Shown here: one piece after another, positions 11,421 to 20,379 of the stretch | Layout of the letters: each line of letters starts with the position of its first letter | How positions within the stretch are numbered: position 1 is the stretch's first letter | Assembly (NCBI GenBank): GCA_012295275.1 | Contig: CM022679.1 | Location: 15,963,342-15,990,841, forward strand | From: Chrysomallon squamiferum | Taxonomy: Eukaryota; Mollusca; Gastropoda; Neomphalida; Peltospiridae | Direction: 5' to 3' | DNA length: 27,500 nucleotides | Position numbers and translations under genes: made by a program | The notes under the pieces: generated by a model | Told to the model about the DNA's origin: nothing | Databases searched by the model: none | The model's input: the letters and a program-made list of their open reading frames with translations, nothing else

Positions 11421-11666
11421 GACAAAGAAACAGAAAGAGGGAATCAGAGAGAGAAAGAGAGATACAGACAAGCAGACAGAGAGAGAGATACAGAAAGACA
11501 GACAGAGAGATACAGACAGACAGACAGACATAAAGAGATATAGACAGAAAGAGAGAGAGATACAGACAGAGAAAAAGATACAGACAGACAGACAGACAGA
11601 GAGATACAGACAGACAGAGATAAAGAGATACAGACAGACAAACAGACAGAGAGAGATACAGACAGA

Positions 11667-11762
<96 letters not shown>
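11421..11762. repeat. Higher-order GATACAGACAGA repeat passing into (GA)46
   Basis: From 11421 to 11670 the motif GATACAGACAGA recurs at uneven spacing amid GAGA and CAGA units. From 11671 to 11762 the sequence is pure GA. The 279-residue minus-strand ORF across this tract (Ser-Leu-Cys-Val-rich) is a repeat artefact. Confidence 0.95.
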
Positions 11763-11764
<2 letters not shown>

Positions 11765-12175
11765 CTTTTAAGAAAATAATTACAAAATTTAGTTTCGGCT
11801 TCTTGTTCAAACTGTTTACAATTCTTTACCGCCTGTTTATATTTCTCTTTTCTGTCTATAAATAGAATGTTTTTTAACACCCGGAGCTAAAAATACCCTC
11901 GTTTTACAATCTTATCTGATGAATCAGTGAGTGTATATTTATGTAAATCCCCTGTGAAGTATCACGACGTCTCAAACTCGTATCACACAGAAATTCTTTT
12001 GACAACACTTAAAATCAGTTCCGGTACGAGTATGAAATATAATGACATTTTTCTCAAATATTTTGCTGATACCTAATTTTAAAACAGCCACAAATTTCTA
12101 AATAGCTTCACAAATTCCGGACAAGGCTATGTTATACGGTTAGTAATTATCCTCATCTTTTTCTTCTTCGTTGAT
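11763..12175. other. AT-rich DNA, nothing recognised
   Basis: No ORF or structured element beyond short palindromes was seen. Confidence 0.55.
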
Positions 12176-12191
12176 ATTATCATCATTATTA

Positions 12192-12243
<52 letters not shown>

Positions 12244-12335
12244 CATCATTATTATTATTATTATTGTTATTATTATTATTATCATTATTATTATTATTGT
12301 TATTATGATTATTATTATTATTATTATTATTATTC
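12176..12335. repeat. (ATT)n with ATC, TTG interruptions
   Basis: About 160 bases of ATT units with occasional ATC and GTT. It translates as poly-Asn on the minus strand and is not evidence of a gene. Confidence 0.97.
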
Positions 12336-12369
12336 GTAATTGTATCAGTAATTGCAGTACAGCACCCAG

Positions 12370-12668
12370 TCACTATTAACAGTAGTAGTAGTGTAGTCGT
12401 AATACAGCAATAGTAATAGTGGTAGTTGTTCTTGTAACATTAGTGTTAGAAATAGTAATATAGTAATAGTATTAGTAGTTATAGCAGCTGTACCAATAGA
12501 CTTTAGTACTGATGGTGGTATCGTTGTTGTAGTTGTTTGTTTGTTATGCTACCATTACGTTGTTGTTGTTTTTTTATATTATTGTTGTTGTTGTTGTTGT
12601 TGTTATTATTATTATTTATAAAATTATTATTATTATTACTGTTGCTGTTGTTGCTGTTGTTGCTGTTG
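12370..12668. repeat. TAG-rich and TTG/ATT trinucleotide region
   Basis: GTAGTA and AATAGTAATAG units at 12380-12480 are followed by TTG and ATT arrays at 12519-12668. The poly-Leu, poly-Val and poly-Asn ORFs here are shadows. Confidence 0.9.
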
Positions 12669-12929
12669 AATCCATGTTTACGGCTAAAAGGTACAGAAGC
12701 ACTCTTTCTATGCACACAGTATTACTTCTATTACTCTAAGTACATGGCGAGTATTAAAGCTGATTTAAAACATAATACACAATGAACTTCTTTGATGAAA
12801 GCTGTGTTGTACATCACACAGAGATGCCAGCTTGATTCATGACGTATCGAGAAAAATATTAGCCAACGTGACATCTTTGTGACAAGTTTAAACATCCTTT
12901 CTTCTGCTTCCTGAAAGGAAAAAAATAAA

Positions 12930-13080
12930 ATGACGAAACGGTCACAGAAGGATATGTGTACTATTTTATATGACGATATATGCCAGAAGAGAATTGAAAA
13001 ATTGAAGCTTCAGCCTATTTCACTACTATTAAAGAGTGCGATGCGTTTTTATGAAGACGAATTTTATGGTTTATACAAAC

Positions 13081-13113
<33 letters not shown>

Positions 13114-13118
13114 AATAA
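12930..13118 (+). CDS. Small unrecognised ORF, doubtful
   Basis: An ATG-started frame of 62 codons has normal complexity for its first 50 residues (MTKRSQKDMCTILYDDICQK at the start) and then runs into a CATA/TA microsatellite (HTYIHIYIYIYK). No family resemblance, no splice context and no strong start context are seen. It is most likely a chance ORF. It is recorded because its first part is not repeat-derived. Confidence 0.12.
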
Positions 13119-13119
13119 A

Positions 13120-13550
13120 TGTTAAAAATATTTCGAGTATCTTGAATGTGGATATAACCATGTAATGAATTTAAATACAGAAGCGTAAATCCTTTTTAAT
13201 GTTATAAAAAAAAATGCAAAGTATTTTATAAAGACTTTTTGTAGAGTTGTTCTACTTTAATATGACGATCATACAGTCGATCTCTATTTATCGAACAAAA
13301 GTGGAAAAAAGTTGTCCAGAAAGTAAAAAACATATTTGTTATAAACAGCACAAACATTAACAATGTAGAATAATATATAGAGCCAATTTTACTTTAAATT
13401 CACACTGTGTGAATAATGTAAACAGAAACATAAATAGGATAAAAGTGAGTCATTGTGAAGCAACCAAGGTATAAAGTAAAAAAAGAAATAAAAAATCCCA
13501 CTCAAAAAGTAAAATAATATTATATATGCACGCATGGATAAATACATTCA
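13120..13550. other. AT-rich DNA with a possible transposon end at 13274
   Basis: CAGTCGATCTCTATTTATCG at 13274, preceded by TA, has the look of a pogo/Tigger-type terminal repeat (see findings). The rest shows no gene. Confidence 0.3.
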
Positions 13551-13735
13551 CACATAAGCATTCATATATACATTCACACATATAAACACAAACACACACA
13601 CAAACGCATACACAAACACACTTATTATATATACATACATCATTTATATACATATATCAAACTTATAAGTATATAGATAAATACAGATAAATGTATATAT
13701 GTATATATACGTATATACGACCACATATATACATT
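13551..13735. repeat. Irregular ACAC / TATA / CATA microsatellite
   Basis: CACACA and ATATACATAC units with many interruptions. Cys-Val-rich and Tyr-rich ORFs over it are artefacts. Confidence 0.85.
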
Positions 13736-13739
13736 TACC

Positions 13740-14530
13740 ATAGTATACTGAACAGTCATAAGTAAATATTCAATTAAGAGATAAAAAAAAAAATCAGTCA
13801 CATCAAACAGAATTCTACGACGACCTTTACCATAGTTTTTACAGTCTAGACTCTTAGGCTTCACTGTTAATTTTTCATATGCATGAACAGCAAACCATTA
13901 TTGAAAGATGTGAAGCTTTGTGGTCAGCGTAAGAACTCTGTATTAGCAGGAACTGCCTGCAAGTACAAACACTGGTACATGTCAGTCTCTTCTGATAACC
14001 ACCTTAATTGTAAAATGTTTCTCCAGGCAAGATGATAATTATAAATTTATCCCCGGGTCCAAACCAAATTACCACTGAGATTCAAACATAGGAACAAGAT
14101 GAAATATTTTTCACATTTACCAAATTTGTGGAGCATTGCGAGATGACAAATAAAACCAGGTATGAACTGGTAGGGAAATAAGTCGTTTGTAATAAATGAA
14201 TGACATTAGTTAACATTTGGATGAAGCCATCATCCCTCATTTCTATATTGTTAACACTACTATTTTCTTTCATTTCTTCTTCTTCTTCTTTCTCTTCTTC
14301 TTCTTTATAGCGACGCTCATTTTAAATTGAAAGTTATAACCGCAATAAATTGTAGCACCTAACTTATTATAAAACCTTGGATGAATCCCTAATAAATATT
14401 ATGTTCCTTTTTATCCCCTTTATTCCATTGTTTCTTTTGTTGTTGTTGTTGTTTTGCGTTCGAGCAAAATTTACAGTCCTGTGGTCATCATTGCCAATAT
14501 TGATTTACGAACAGTTAGAGAAACGGATTT
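13740..14530. other. AT-rich DNA with a TTC run
   Basis: A (TTC)n run lies at about 14274-14307 and a TTG run at about 14438-14455. No supported gene is present. Confidence 0.55.
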
Positions 14531-14537
14531 TAATTAC

Positions 14538-14700
14538 TTCCGATGTAGTCTGGCTCACAGAGTTGTTTCAAACTGACTACTGGAACAGACGTTATGTCGG
14601 CACGTCCAGCTACATTTAAAATAAATTCACGTAACTTTGGATTAACTGGATCTTGATAATGTATTAAACAGACCAATGGTAGCCATCGTAAAGGTGTTTT
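14538..14700 (-). CDS. Candidate internal exon, unrecognised protein
   Basis: On the minus strand GGGTTTTTCACAG at 14713-14701 is a good acceptor. It is followed by 54 open codons of well-mixed composition (KTPLRWLPLVCLIHYQDPVN at the start, PVVSLKQLCEPDYIG at the end) and then GGAA|GTAATT, an acceptable donor. The exon would start in phase 0 and end with one spare base. The region is less AT-rich than its flanks. I cannot name the family. An overlapping + strand frame (14377-14619) is opened partly by a TTG run and is the less convincing choice. Neighbouring exons, if any, would lie further left on the minus strand; 11034-10886 fits in phase. Confidence 0.35.
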
Positions 14701-14729
14701 CTGTGAAAAACCCACGCTCCCGTTCACCC

Positions 14730-15150
14730 CCGTGCTGAATTGGTTTTAGAGTAGCTATGTATTTCAATACACCATGTTTATGACGTTGGTAATAGGTCGG
14801 CGGTCAGGATATTATTACTGAAAGAAAACCTAAGAGGATGCACAGCAGTTTATTTCTTTAGCATGTTTTATGTATCAATTTTCATATTGATTTCCATTTT
14901 TGATTATTTTTAATCTGTTTCTTCTTTTTATGTTCGTCATTATATCTAGTAACAGAACTTGTAAACAATAAACTGCTCTCTTTTGAGAAAATTACGAGAG
15001 AAAAAAATATAACTGGACTTAACGATTTTTCTCTCAGTAGCAAAGTCATGTGCTTCTGTGTGGGAAGGGAAACTCACTAAAGAAACTCTGTTTTTATAGC
15101 AATTTCTTTCTTTACCTTTCGCTTTTCTGTTTTTAAATTTCTGTCTTTAA
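14730..15150. other. AT-rich DNA, nothing recognised
   Basis: No ORF or repeat of note between the candidate minus-strand exon and the ATT array. Confidence 0.55.
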
Positions 15151-15203
15151 TAATGAAAACGGTAAATTTTAGCCCATTAAATTATAAACTATCTTTAATG
15201 TTA

Positions 15204-15211
<8 letters not shown>

Positions 15212-15236
<25 letters not shown>

Positions 15237-15321
15237 GTTACTATTATTAATATTATTATTATAATTATTATTATTATTTTATTATTATTATTATTACTGT
15301 TATTATTATTATTATTACAAA

Positions 15322-15372
<51 letters not shown>

Positions 15373-15436
15373 AAATATTATTATTATTGTTATTGTTAGT
15401 GTTACTATTAGTGTTATTATTACTACTATTATTACA
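15212..15436. repeat. (ATT)n array of about 220 bases
   Basis: ATT units with TAC, GTT and CAAAT interruptions run right up to the acceptor-like ACACTAG before the orphan exon at 15441. Confidence 0.97.
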
Positions 15437-15440
15437 CTAG

Positions 15441-15581
15441 ACGTTGACTACAAGGCAGACAGAACTAACGAGTCAGTGCTGGCGTTCAAGCCAGTGTTAC
15501 AACTACTGTCCAGTCCCCCCACCAACCCCAACTACTCCGCGTGGCAGGATGCTGTGAGAGAGTACCTGTACCAGCCGCCCA
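15441..15581 (+). pseudogene. Orphan exon fragment resembling a receptor guanylate cyclase ligand-binding domain
   Basis: After TTATTACACTAG the frame reads DVDYKADRTNESVLAFK, then SSPPTNPNYSAWQ and VREYLYQPPI (the first Asp codon uses the G of the acceptor). The pattern F-x-x-V-L-x-x-x-x-x-P-P-x-N-P-x-Y followed by V-R-x-Y and P-P matches what I know of the distal ANF-receptor (extracellular) domain of invertebrate receptor guanylate cyclases. There the Pro-Pro is normally followed by an aromatic residue and Asn. Here the homology stops dead at 15582 in a run of 26 T, with no GT donor, so the exon is broken. Its base composition is far richer in C and G than its surroundings. No transmembrane, kinase-like or cyclase exons follow before the next gene's first exon at 25659, so it looks like an isolated duplicate or a remnant of a lost tandem copy. 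Family assignment is from memory of the motif, with no search. Confidence 0.55.
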
Positions 15582-15607
15582 TTTTTTTTTTTTTTTTTTT
15601 TTTTTTT
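15582..15607 (-). repeat. Run of 26 T, possible poly-A tail of a minus-strand retroposon
   Basis: A pure T26 tract interrupts the exon fragment. On the minus strand it is A26 preceded by GACCTTC, as expected for the 3' tail of an inserted retroposon. I could not find a convincing target-site duplication downstream. A simple homopolymer expansion is the alternative. Confidence 0.4.
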
Positions 15608-16099
15608 GAAGGTCTATCGAATTTCTTTTCCCAAAAGGTAACTATTGAAAAACGGCATCTAAAAATATCGTTTAGCTCGCACACACGATTAATCCGTTAG
15701 TAGGCGGATTGTCGCCCGTGTTTGATCACCAGACCAGATCAATATCTGAAGTCGATTCTAGTAATTTGATTCCAGCCAGTTAAATAGTTTAACCCTAGCG
15801 AAAATGAGGTTGTCGACTCCTTTTTTTTGTCGGCTTTTAAAGAGGTTTTATTCCCAGTCACTGACAAAACTAAAAGCTGTTAATGATATAAACTTTACAA
15901 ACGATAACATTATAAAGTGTAAAAAGAGGTTGGTATGATAATTTATTATCAGGAATAATCATCGATAAATCTGTAATTGTTCTTACGAAATGTCACTTTG
16001 ATTCGTATTCACTCAGATCTCAGTAATGAGTGATGGTCTGATCTGTTGGTGGTGAAAATCACGTGATTTTCGTTAAGTAAGAATCATCATGTACTGTCG
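15608..16099. other. Sequence downstream of the T run; possible retroposon body
   Basis: There is no coding frame. If the T run is a poly-A tail, the retroposon body lies here on the minus strand, perhaps to about 15780. I recognise no box A/B pair with confidence. A further T8 tract sits at about 15821. Confidence 0.3.
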
Positions 16100-16234
16100 C
16101 TAATAGAAGGTGTGAATTCTGTCGAACCCGCAGTTTGATTCCCGGGATTGTTCCTCGCCTGTTTTCTTCTTCTTCGTTTTCTGAGCTGGTATAGCAGAAG
16201 ATGTAGCAGGGCTGCTATTCCCCGTCACTTTCAT
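16100..16234 (-). CDS. Unrecognised ORF, possible first exon
   Basis: From ATG at 16234-16232 to TAG at 16102-16100 the minus strand encodes 44 residues: a Ser/Pro/Ala-rich start (MKVTGNSSPATSSAIPAQ), a basic KTKKKKTGEEQ patch and a short tail. Composition is close to neutral GC in an AT-rich setting and the codons are varied. No convincing GT donor is in the frame, so it would be a very small protein or a chance ORF. On the + strand TTTGATTCCCGGG at 16134 resembles a tRNA box B, so the region could instead be a decayed SINE. No family is recognised. Confidence 0.18.
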   Translation of the reverse strand: MKVTGNSSPATSSAIPAQKTKKKKTGEEQSRESNCGFDRIHTFY

Positions 16235-16319
16235 CTTTTCAACTCTGCTGGGTAAAGCTAATAACAGCCGCAGATAGATAGAAACAGATACACTGTTCAG
16301 TAATATATTTAGCTGCATC

Positions 16320-17450
16320 AGATAAGAAAATATAATATTAATGATGATGGTGATGATGACAATAACAACTACAGACTGATACTATACAACCACTTAACTG
16401 TATTTTCAAGTAATTTCTTATGAATGGTTGAAAAAGTATTGATGACCGTCCTAAAACCAATCAAGCTGAGAACTGCAACAGAGAGTCTACATAAGGATGT
16501 AGCTATATATGAATAAATAGTCACCCAGTTAACTAATCTGGCCTATCGATCACGTGAACCTGTTACCACGTTTAACATTCGAGACTGTCACGAGTCAAGG
16601 GTTAACGTTTAACACACGGGATTCCTCGTGAATGGAGAACTCTTGACATGTATTCATTTCACATCTCAAACCTGCAGTCGTTGAACACAAAATACACCAC
16701 ATCCTGCAGTCAGTGTATTAGGAATATTAACGTTTAGAAAATCACAGATGTCTGAGATCCAGTACGCATGTATTAACAAGACATGGAGTCATTTATTTTT
16801 TATTTATTTATGTATTTATTTATTAATTAGGGATTTTTGTTTGCATGTTGTTGTTGTTGTTTGTTTTGTTTGCTTCGGGGTTGTTTTTTATTTTTTTTTA
16901 TTTTTTTTACCTAGTCATTAAAAACAAGAACAGGGGAATATTAGGTATATCAATTTTAATGACTGACTTTATTGTTCAAAGGATGTACAGATATATACTA
17001 TGTGAATAATGAGATACTCTAAATTCAGTTATAAAATAAATAGCAGTGTCTAAAGATACAGCTGTTATAAAAACAACATGCCAAGTTTGACTGAAAAACG
17101 GATACATTTTTAAAATAATGCATAAATGACATTTCCAGTAGAAAACAAATCTATTATACAATGCTGATTATAGGAAAAATCTCATTTGTTTTTCGTTCAG
17201 ACAAACATCTATGTGGGATTCCACGAGAGAATTCTTTAAGACGATAACATATATGTCATAATTTCTGAAAACTCAGATTATGACTTTTTTCTTTTTCTTT
17301 TTATAGCAACTAATACAGACCAACCCCACAGAGTATACTGTGAATTTATATTTGTGTATTTTTTGTCTTCTGAGACTCATTTTAAAATCCCTGACTTCGT
17401 GTGCATCGAATATGGATAAAGTGTATTTTGTCTTGCTTTGTTTTGTAGTG
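16320..17450. other. AT-rich region without a supported gene
   Basis: Contains TTTA and TTG short runs at 16795-16900 and otherwise unique sequence with stops in every frame. Confidence 0.55.
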
Positions 17451-17454
17451 GTGG

Positions 17455-17556
17455 TGCGGGGGTTGTGCGTTTTTTCGTGTTGTTGTTTTTTTGTGTTTTT
17501 ATTTTTGATTTTTTTGTTGTTGTTGCTTGTTGTTTCTTATTGTTGTTGTTGTTGCT
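17455..17556. repeat. TTG / TTTTTG-rich tract
   Basis: Irregular TTGTTG and T-rich units. The Cys/Phe/Leu-rich ORF over them is an artefact. Confidence 0.85.
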
Positions 17557-17644
17557 AAGGACTATGACTGTTTGTAAACAAAATGCTAAAGTACAGTTTA
17601 ACGAAATGTTTTAGATGATCGCGATTAATGGAATATGTGCTCCA

Positions 17645-17850
17645 ATTTATATGTGTATGTATGTATGTTATATACGTATGCATTATATATATAAATATAT
17701 ATGTATATACATGTGTGTGTATGTATATATGTATGTATATATATATATATATATATATTTATTTATTTATTTATACACGCATGTATATATACATATATGT
17801 GTCTGTATGTGTGGATGTGTGGATGTGTGGGTAGTATTCTATGTACGTGT
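17645..17850. repeat. TATG / TA / TTTA compound microsatellite
   Basis: TATGTATG, (TA)n at about 17735-17757, (TTTA)4 at 17757-17774 and TGTGGA units. Tyr/Ile/Val-rich ORFs are shadows. Confidence 0.92.
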
Positions 17851-17879
17851 ATATTTATCTCTTTATGTGTAAAGTAAAT

Positions 17880-18418
17880 ATAGGTAAATAATAATATGAA
17901 CTGACGACAAAAATTAATTAATTAATATTATTTTTATAAGAATGAATACAAAATTATCATATTCTATTTAATATTCTGTCAGTCATTATCATCACCATCA
18001 TTATCTTTATCATCATAATTGCAGTTGTTGTTAATTTTAACCTGGCTCTGAATAACAGCATTACTACTTTCCTAACATCATAAAAACCTTTCATCGGTCA
18101 TGTATAAAAACTGTCCTCCAGAAAGAATCGCTAAATAAAAGTCATTTGCGCAATATTAACAGCAATTACCGTTTTACGTTGTGATATGACAATGGGCAAG
18201 TCTAAATACGGAATGGTTGCCGTGACTATTTTAATGCTGCTATCTCCTGTGACTTCGAGTCAAACGAGAAAAGTCATTAATCACCGCTTTTAATCTGTAC
18301 ATCTGTTTCTTCGACTTTGATGGATGAATCAAAAGTTAATGCGTATCCAAATGATTTCGAAATACGAAATGGTTCAAGAGAAATGCCGCATTCGGAAATC
18401 TAATGAAACAACCATAAT
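17880..18418. other. AT-rich DNA, nothing recognised
   Basis: Only a loose ATC/ATT-rich patch at 17985-18020 stands out. Confidence 0.55.
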
Positions 18419-18492
18419 AACCACAACAACAACAACAACAGCAATGACGACAACAACAACAACAGTAAAAAAAATAATAATAATAATAATCT
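18419..18492. repeat. ACA / ATA trinucleotide tract
   Basis: CAACAACAAC and AATAATAAT units with interruptions. This explains the poly-Thr and poly-Cys/Tyr ORFs here. Confidence 0.9.
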
Positions 18493-18812
18493 GTCACATA
18501 CAGTAATATTATCAAATTCTGAATAAATAATTCATAAGAGATTTTTTTTTCTAAAGTTATAATTTTCAAATATTCAAATATGAAATCAGTTATACAAGAT
18601 GTGATGCTGTTATTTTTCCTGATATAAGTTAAAAGATAAAAGAGTCTCACCATAACGAAAAGAGCCATTTCGGCTGGAAATAAGATTGCTATCACGCTTT
18701 GAATTTGCTATTACCCAAGTGCTGAGAGTAAAAACAAATAATAATTTGGTTGATAGATACGTTAAATGGACTAAAATGTTATGTTTAATATGCAACACAG
18801 CTCAGCTGTAAC

Positions 18813-19127
18813 ATGAATATTCACGAATATAAAAAGGAAAATGTGAAGAAAAAAAATATATATATATATTATTGTCTATGGGCTTATGAACTGGTGAATT
18901 TCGCTCAGCAACAAAAGAAAATTCGTCAGCATCCAGAAAGAATGAGCTTTAACCAAATGAAAAAGATAAATAAGCTTTCCCATTTTCTGTATTGCATGAA
19001 TGCTATATATGTTTTGCCTATCATGAAATGTTTCTTTTTCCGAATTGCAGATTTAAATTTCAAATTTTATGGCATGGATAAAGATAAGGAAGACAAATTG
19101 CGCATTACACACAAGTGCCCCAAATAG
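18813..19127 (+). CDS. 104-codon unrecognised ORF with an internal acceptor-like site
   Basis: An ATG-started ORF of 104 residues with mixed composition: Lys-rich start, an IYIYY run from a TA repeat, RQHPERMSFNQMKKINKLSH in the middle and GMDKDKEDKLRITHKCPK at the end. Within it, TTTCTTTTTCCGAATTGCAG ending at 19050 is a strong splice-acceptor-like sequence. An alternative is therefore a short last exon from 19051 to the stop at 19125-19127. No family is recognised and AT content is that of the background, so a chance ORF is possible. Confidence 0.22.
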   Translation: MNIHEYKKENVKKKNIYIYYCLWAYELVNFAQQQKKIRQHPERMSFNQMKKINKLSHFLYCMNAIYVLPIMKCFFFRIADLNFKFYGMDKDKEDKLRITHKCPK

Positions 19128-19264
19128 ATGTCCTAATAACTGGATAAAATGACAGATAATCGCGTTTTGATTCAAACATTTTAGAAAGCTCTTGTCTGTG
19201 ACAAGACTGGAAGATAGATCCGATCAGCCTGAACATAAATTATTTGTATTTTTATTTGTATATT

Positions 19265-19390
19265 TGTATATTTTATTTCTTCATTCATTCATTCATTCAT
19301 TTTATTTTATTTTATTTTTATTTATTTCATTTTATTTAGTTAGTTGTTTATTCATCATCATCATCATCATTTTTTATATATATATACTTT
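19265..19390. repeat. ATTC / TTTTA / ATC / TA tract
   Basis: (ATTC)n at 19281-19300, TTTTA units to 19335, (ATC)n at 19352-19370 and a short TA run. Confidence 0.9.
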
Positions 19391-19399
19391 ACCTCAGTA

Positions 19400-20150
19400 A
19401 ATACGAGTCTGTCAGTATCTGACTTTATTTGTTCAGAATACTGAGTTTTATAGCATTTAGACAATTTGAGACAATCACAGTATTCTGTCGACTATATTCA
19501 TAGTCAGTGATTGCTTTTATCTAAAACAAAACAAATAGACTTGAAACTTTTTCTATTTTTTCATTGACGAAAGTATAATTCTTTTCCCATTTCTCCTCGT
19601 TTTGTCTAACCTATAATACTCTTGTTTAAAGCCTATGACATAGCATGAACTGACCCGCTATGAGGAGTTGTTTTAGGGGTTGCCTAGGACTCGTGTTTAA
19701 AGCTATTCAAACGCCGAATTAATGTAATTAGAATTATATATGTATATATGAAAACATATATGTATGAAGATAATGGTCTCTCTGTGACTTTTTTAAACTG
19801 TGTTTAAAACTGCTGAATATCCAACTATTTACCTCATGAGTTATTGATGTGGATCTTTTATCGACCACACATGTCAGTTTGATAAATCTAACTGAAATAG
19901 TTGCGTATTACGTTATTTGAAAGACTTTAAAACACTCTAGATCCATTGATATTTATACTTCTCATTATTATTTAAATAAACAAAAATCAATATTTCATTA
20001 TTTCGTATTTATTTTTTTTAACACAATTAATCATTTCCATAATGCCGTTTGACAGCCTAGATTGCTCGAAAAGTGATCAGCGACTACAGGCATAGATGAA
20101 CTATGTCTCTTTTATTGCACAGTTTTTAAAGAGAAGAACTTAGGAACAGC
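19400..20150. other. AT-rich DNA, nothing recognised
   Basis: Stops in all frames and no structured repeat seen. Confidence 0.55.
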
Positions 20151-20151
20151 A

Positions 20152-20155
20152 ACAT

Positions 20156-20223
<68 letters not shown>

Positions 20224-20300
20224 ATAGTAGTAGTAGTAGTTGTATAGTGGTACTAGTAATAATAATAATAATAACAACAGCAAAAACAACAATAAATATC

Positions 20301-20354
<54 letters not shown>

Positions 20355-20375
20355 TAATAAAATTATTATTATAAT
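20152..20375. repeat. CAG, TAG and ATA arrays in succession
   Basis: (CAG)n at about 20155-20173 changes to (TAG)n to 20240, then ATA/ACA units, then (ATA)n at 20300-20352 followed by ATTATTATT. The last two can pair as an imperfect hairpin. Confidence 0.95.
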
Positions 20376-20379
20376 TATT

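Noticed and set aside
11041-11880. Longest ORF in the window (279 residues, minus)
   Set aside because: Its length comes from the GA/CAGA array, which is stop-free on the minus strand. The flanking parts show no domain and no start context.
12140-12373. Poly-Asn ORF (minus)
   Set aside because: Translation of the ATT array. The true poly-Asn proteins of some organisms cannot be inferred from one array.
18640-18690. Minus-strand microexon between CTTATTTCCAG and ATG|GTGAGA
   Set aside because: Both splice signals look fair, but a 20-odd base exon with no neighbours cannot be supported.
19186-19226. Third SINE copy suggested by CTGTGACAAGACTGGAAGAT
   Set aside because: Only about 15 bases match well around TGACAAGACT and the rest diverges. 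This is too short to call.
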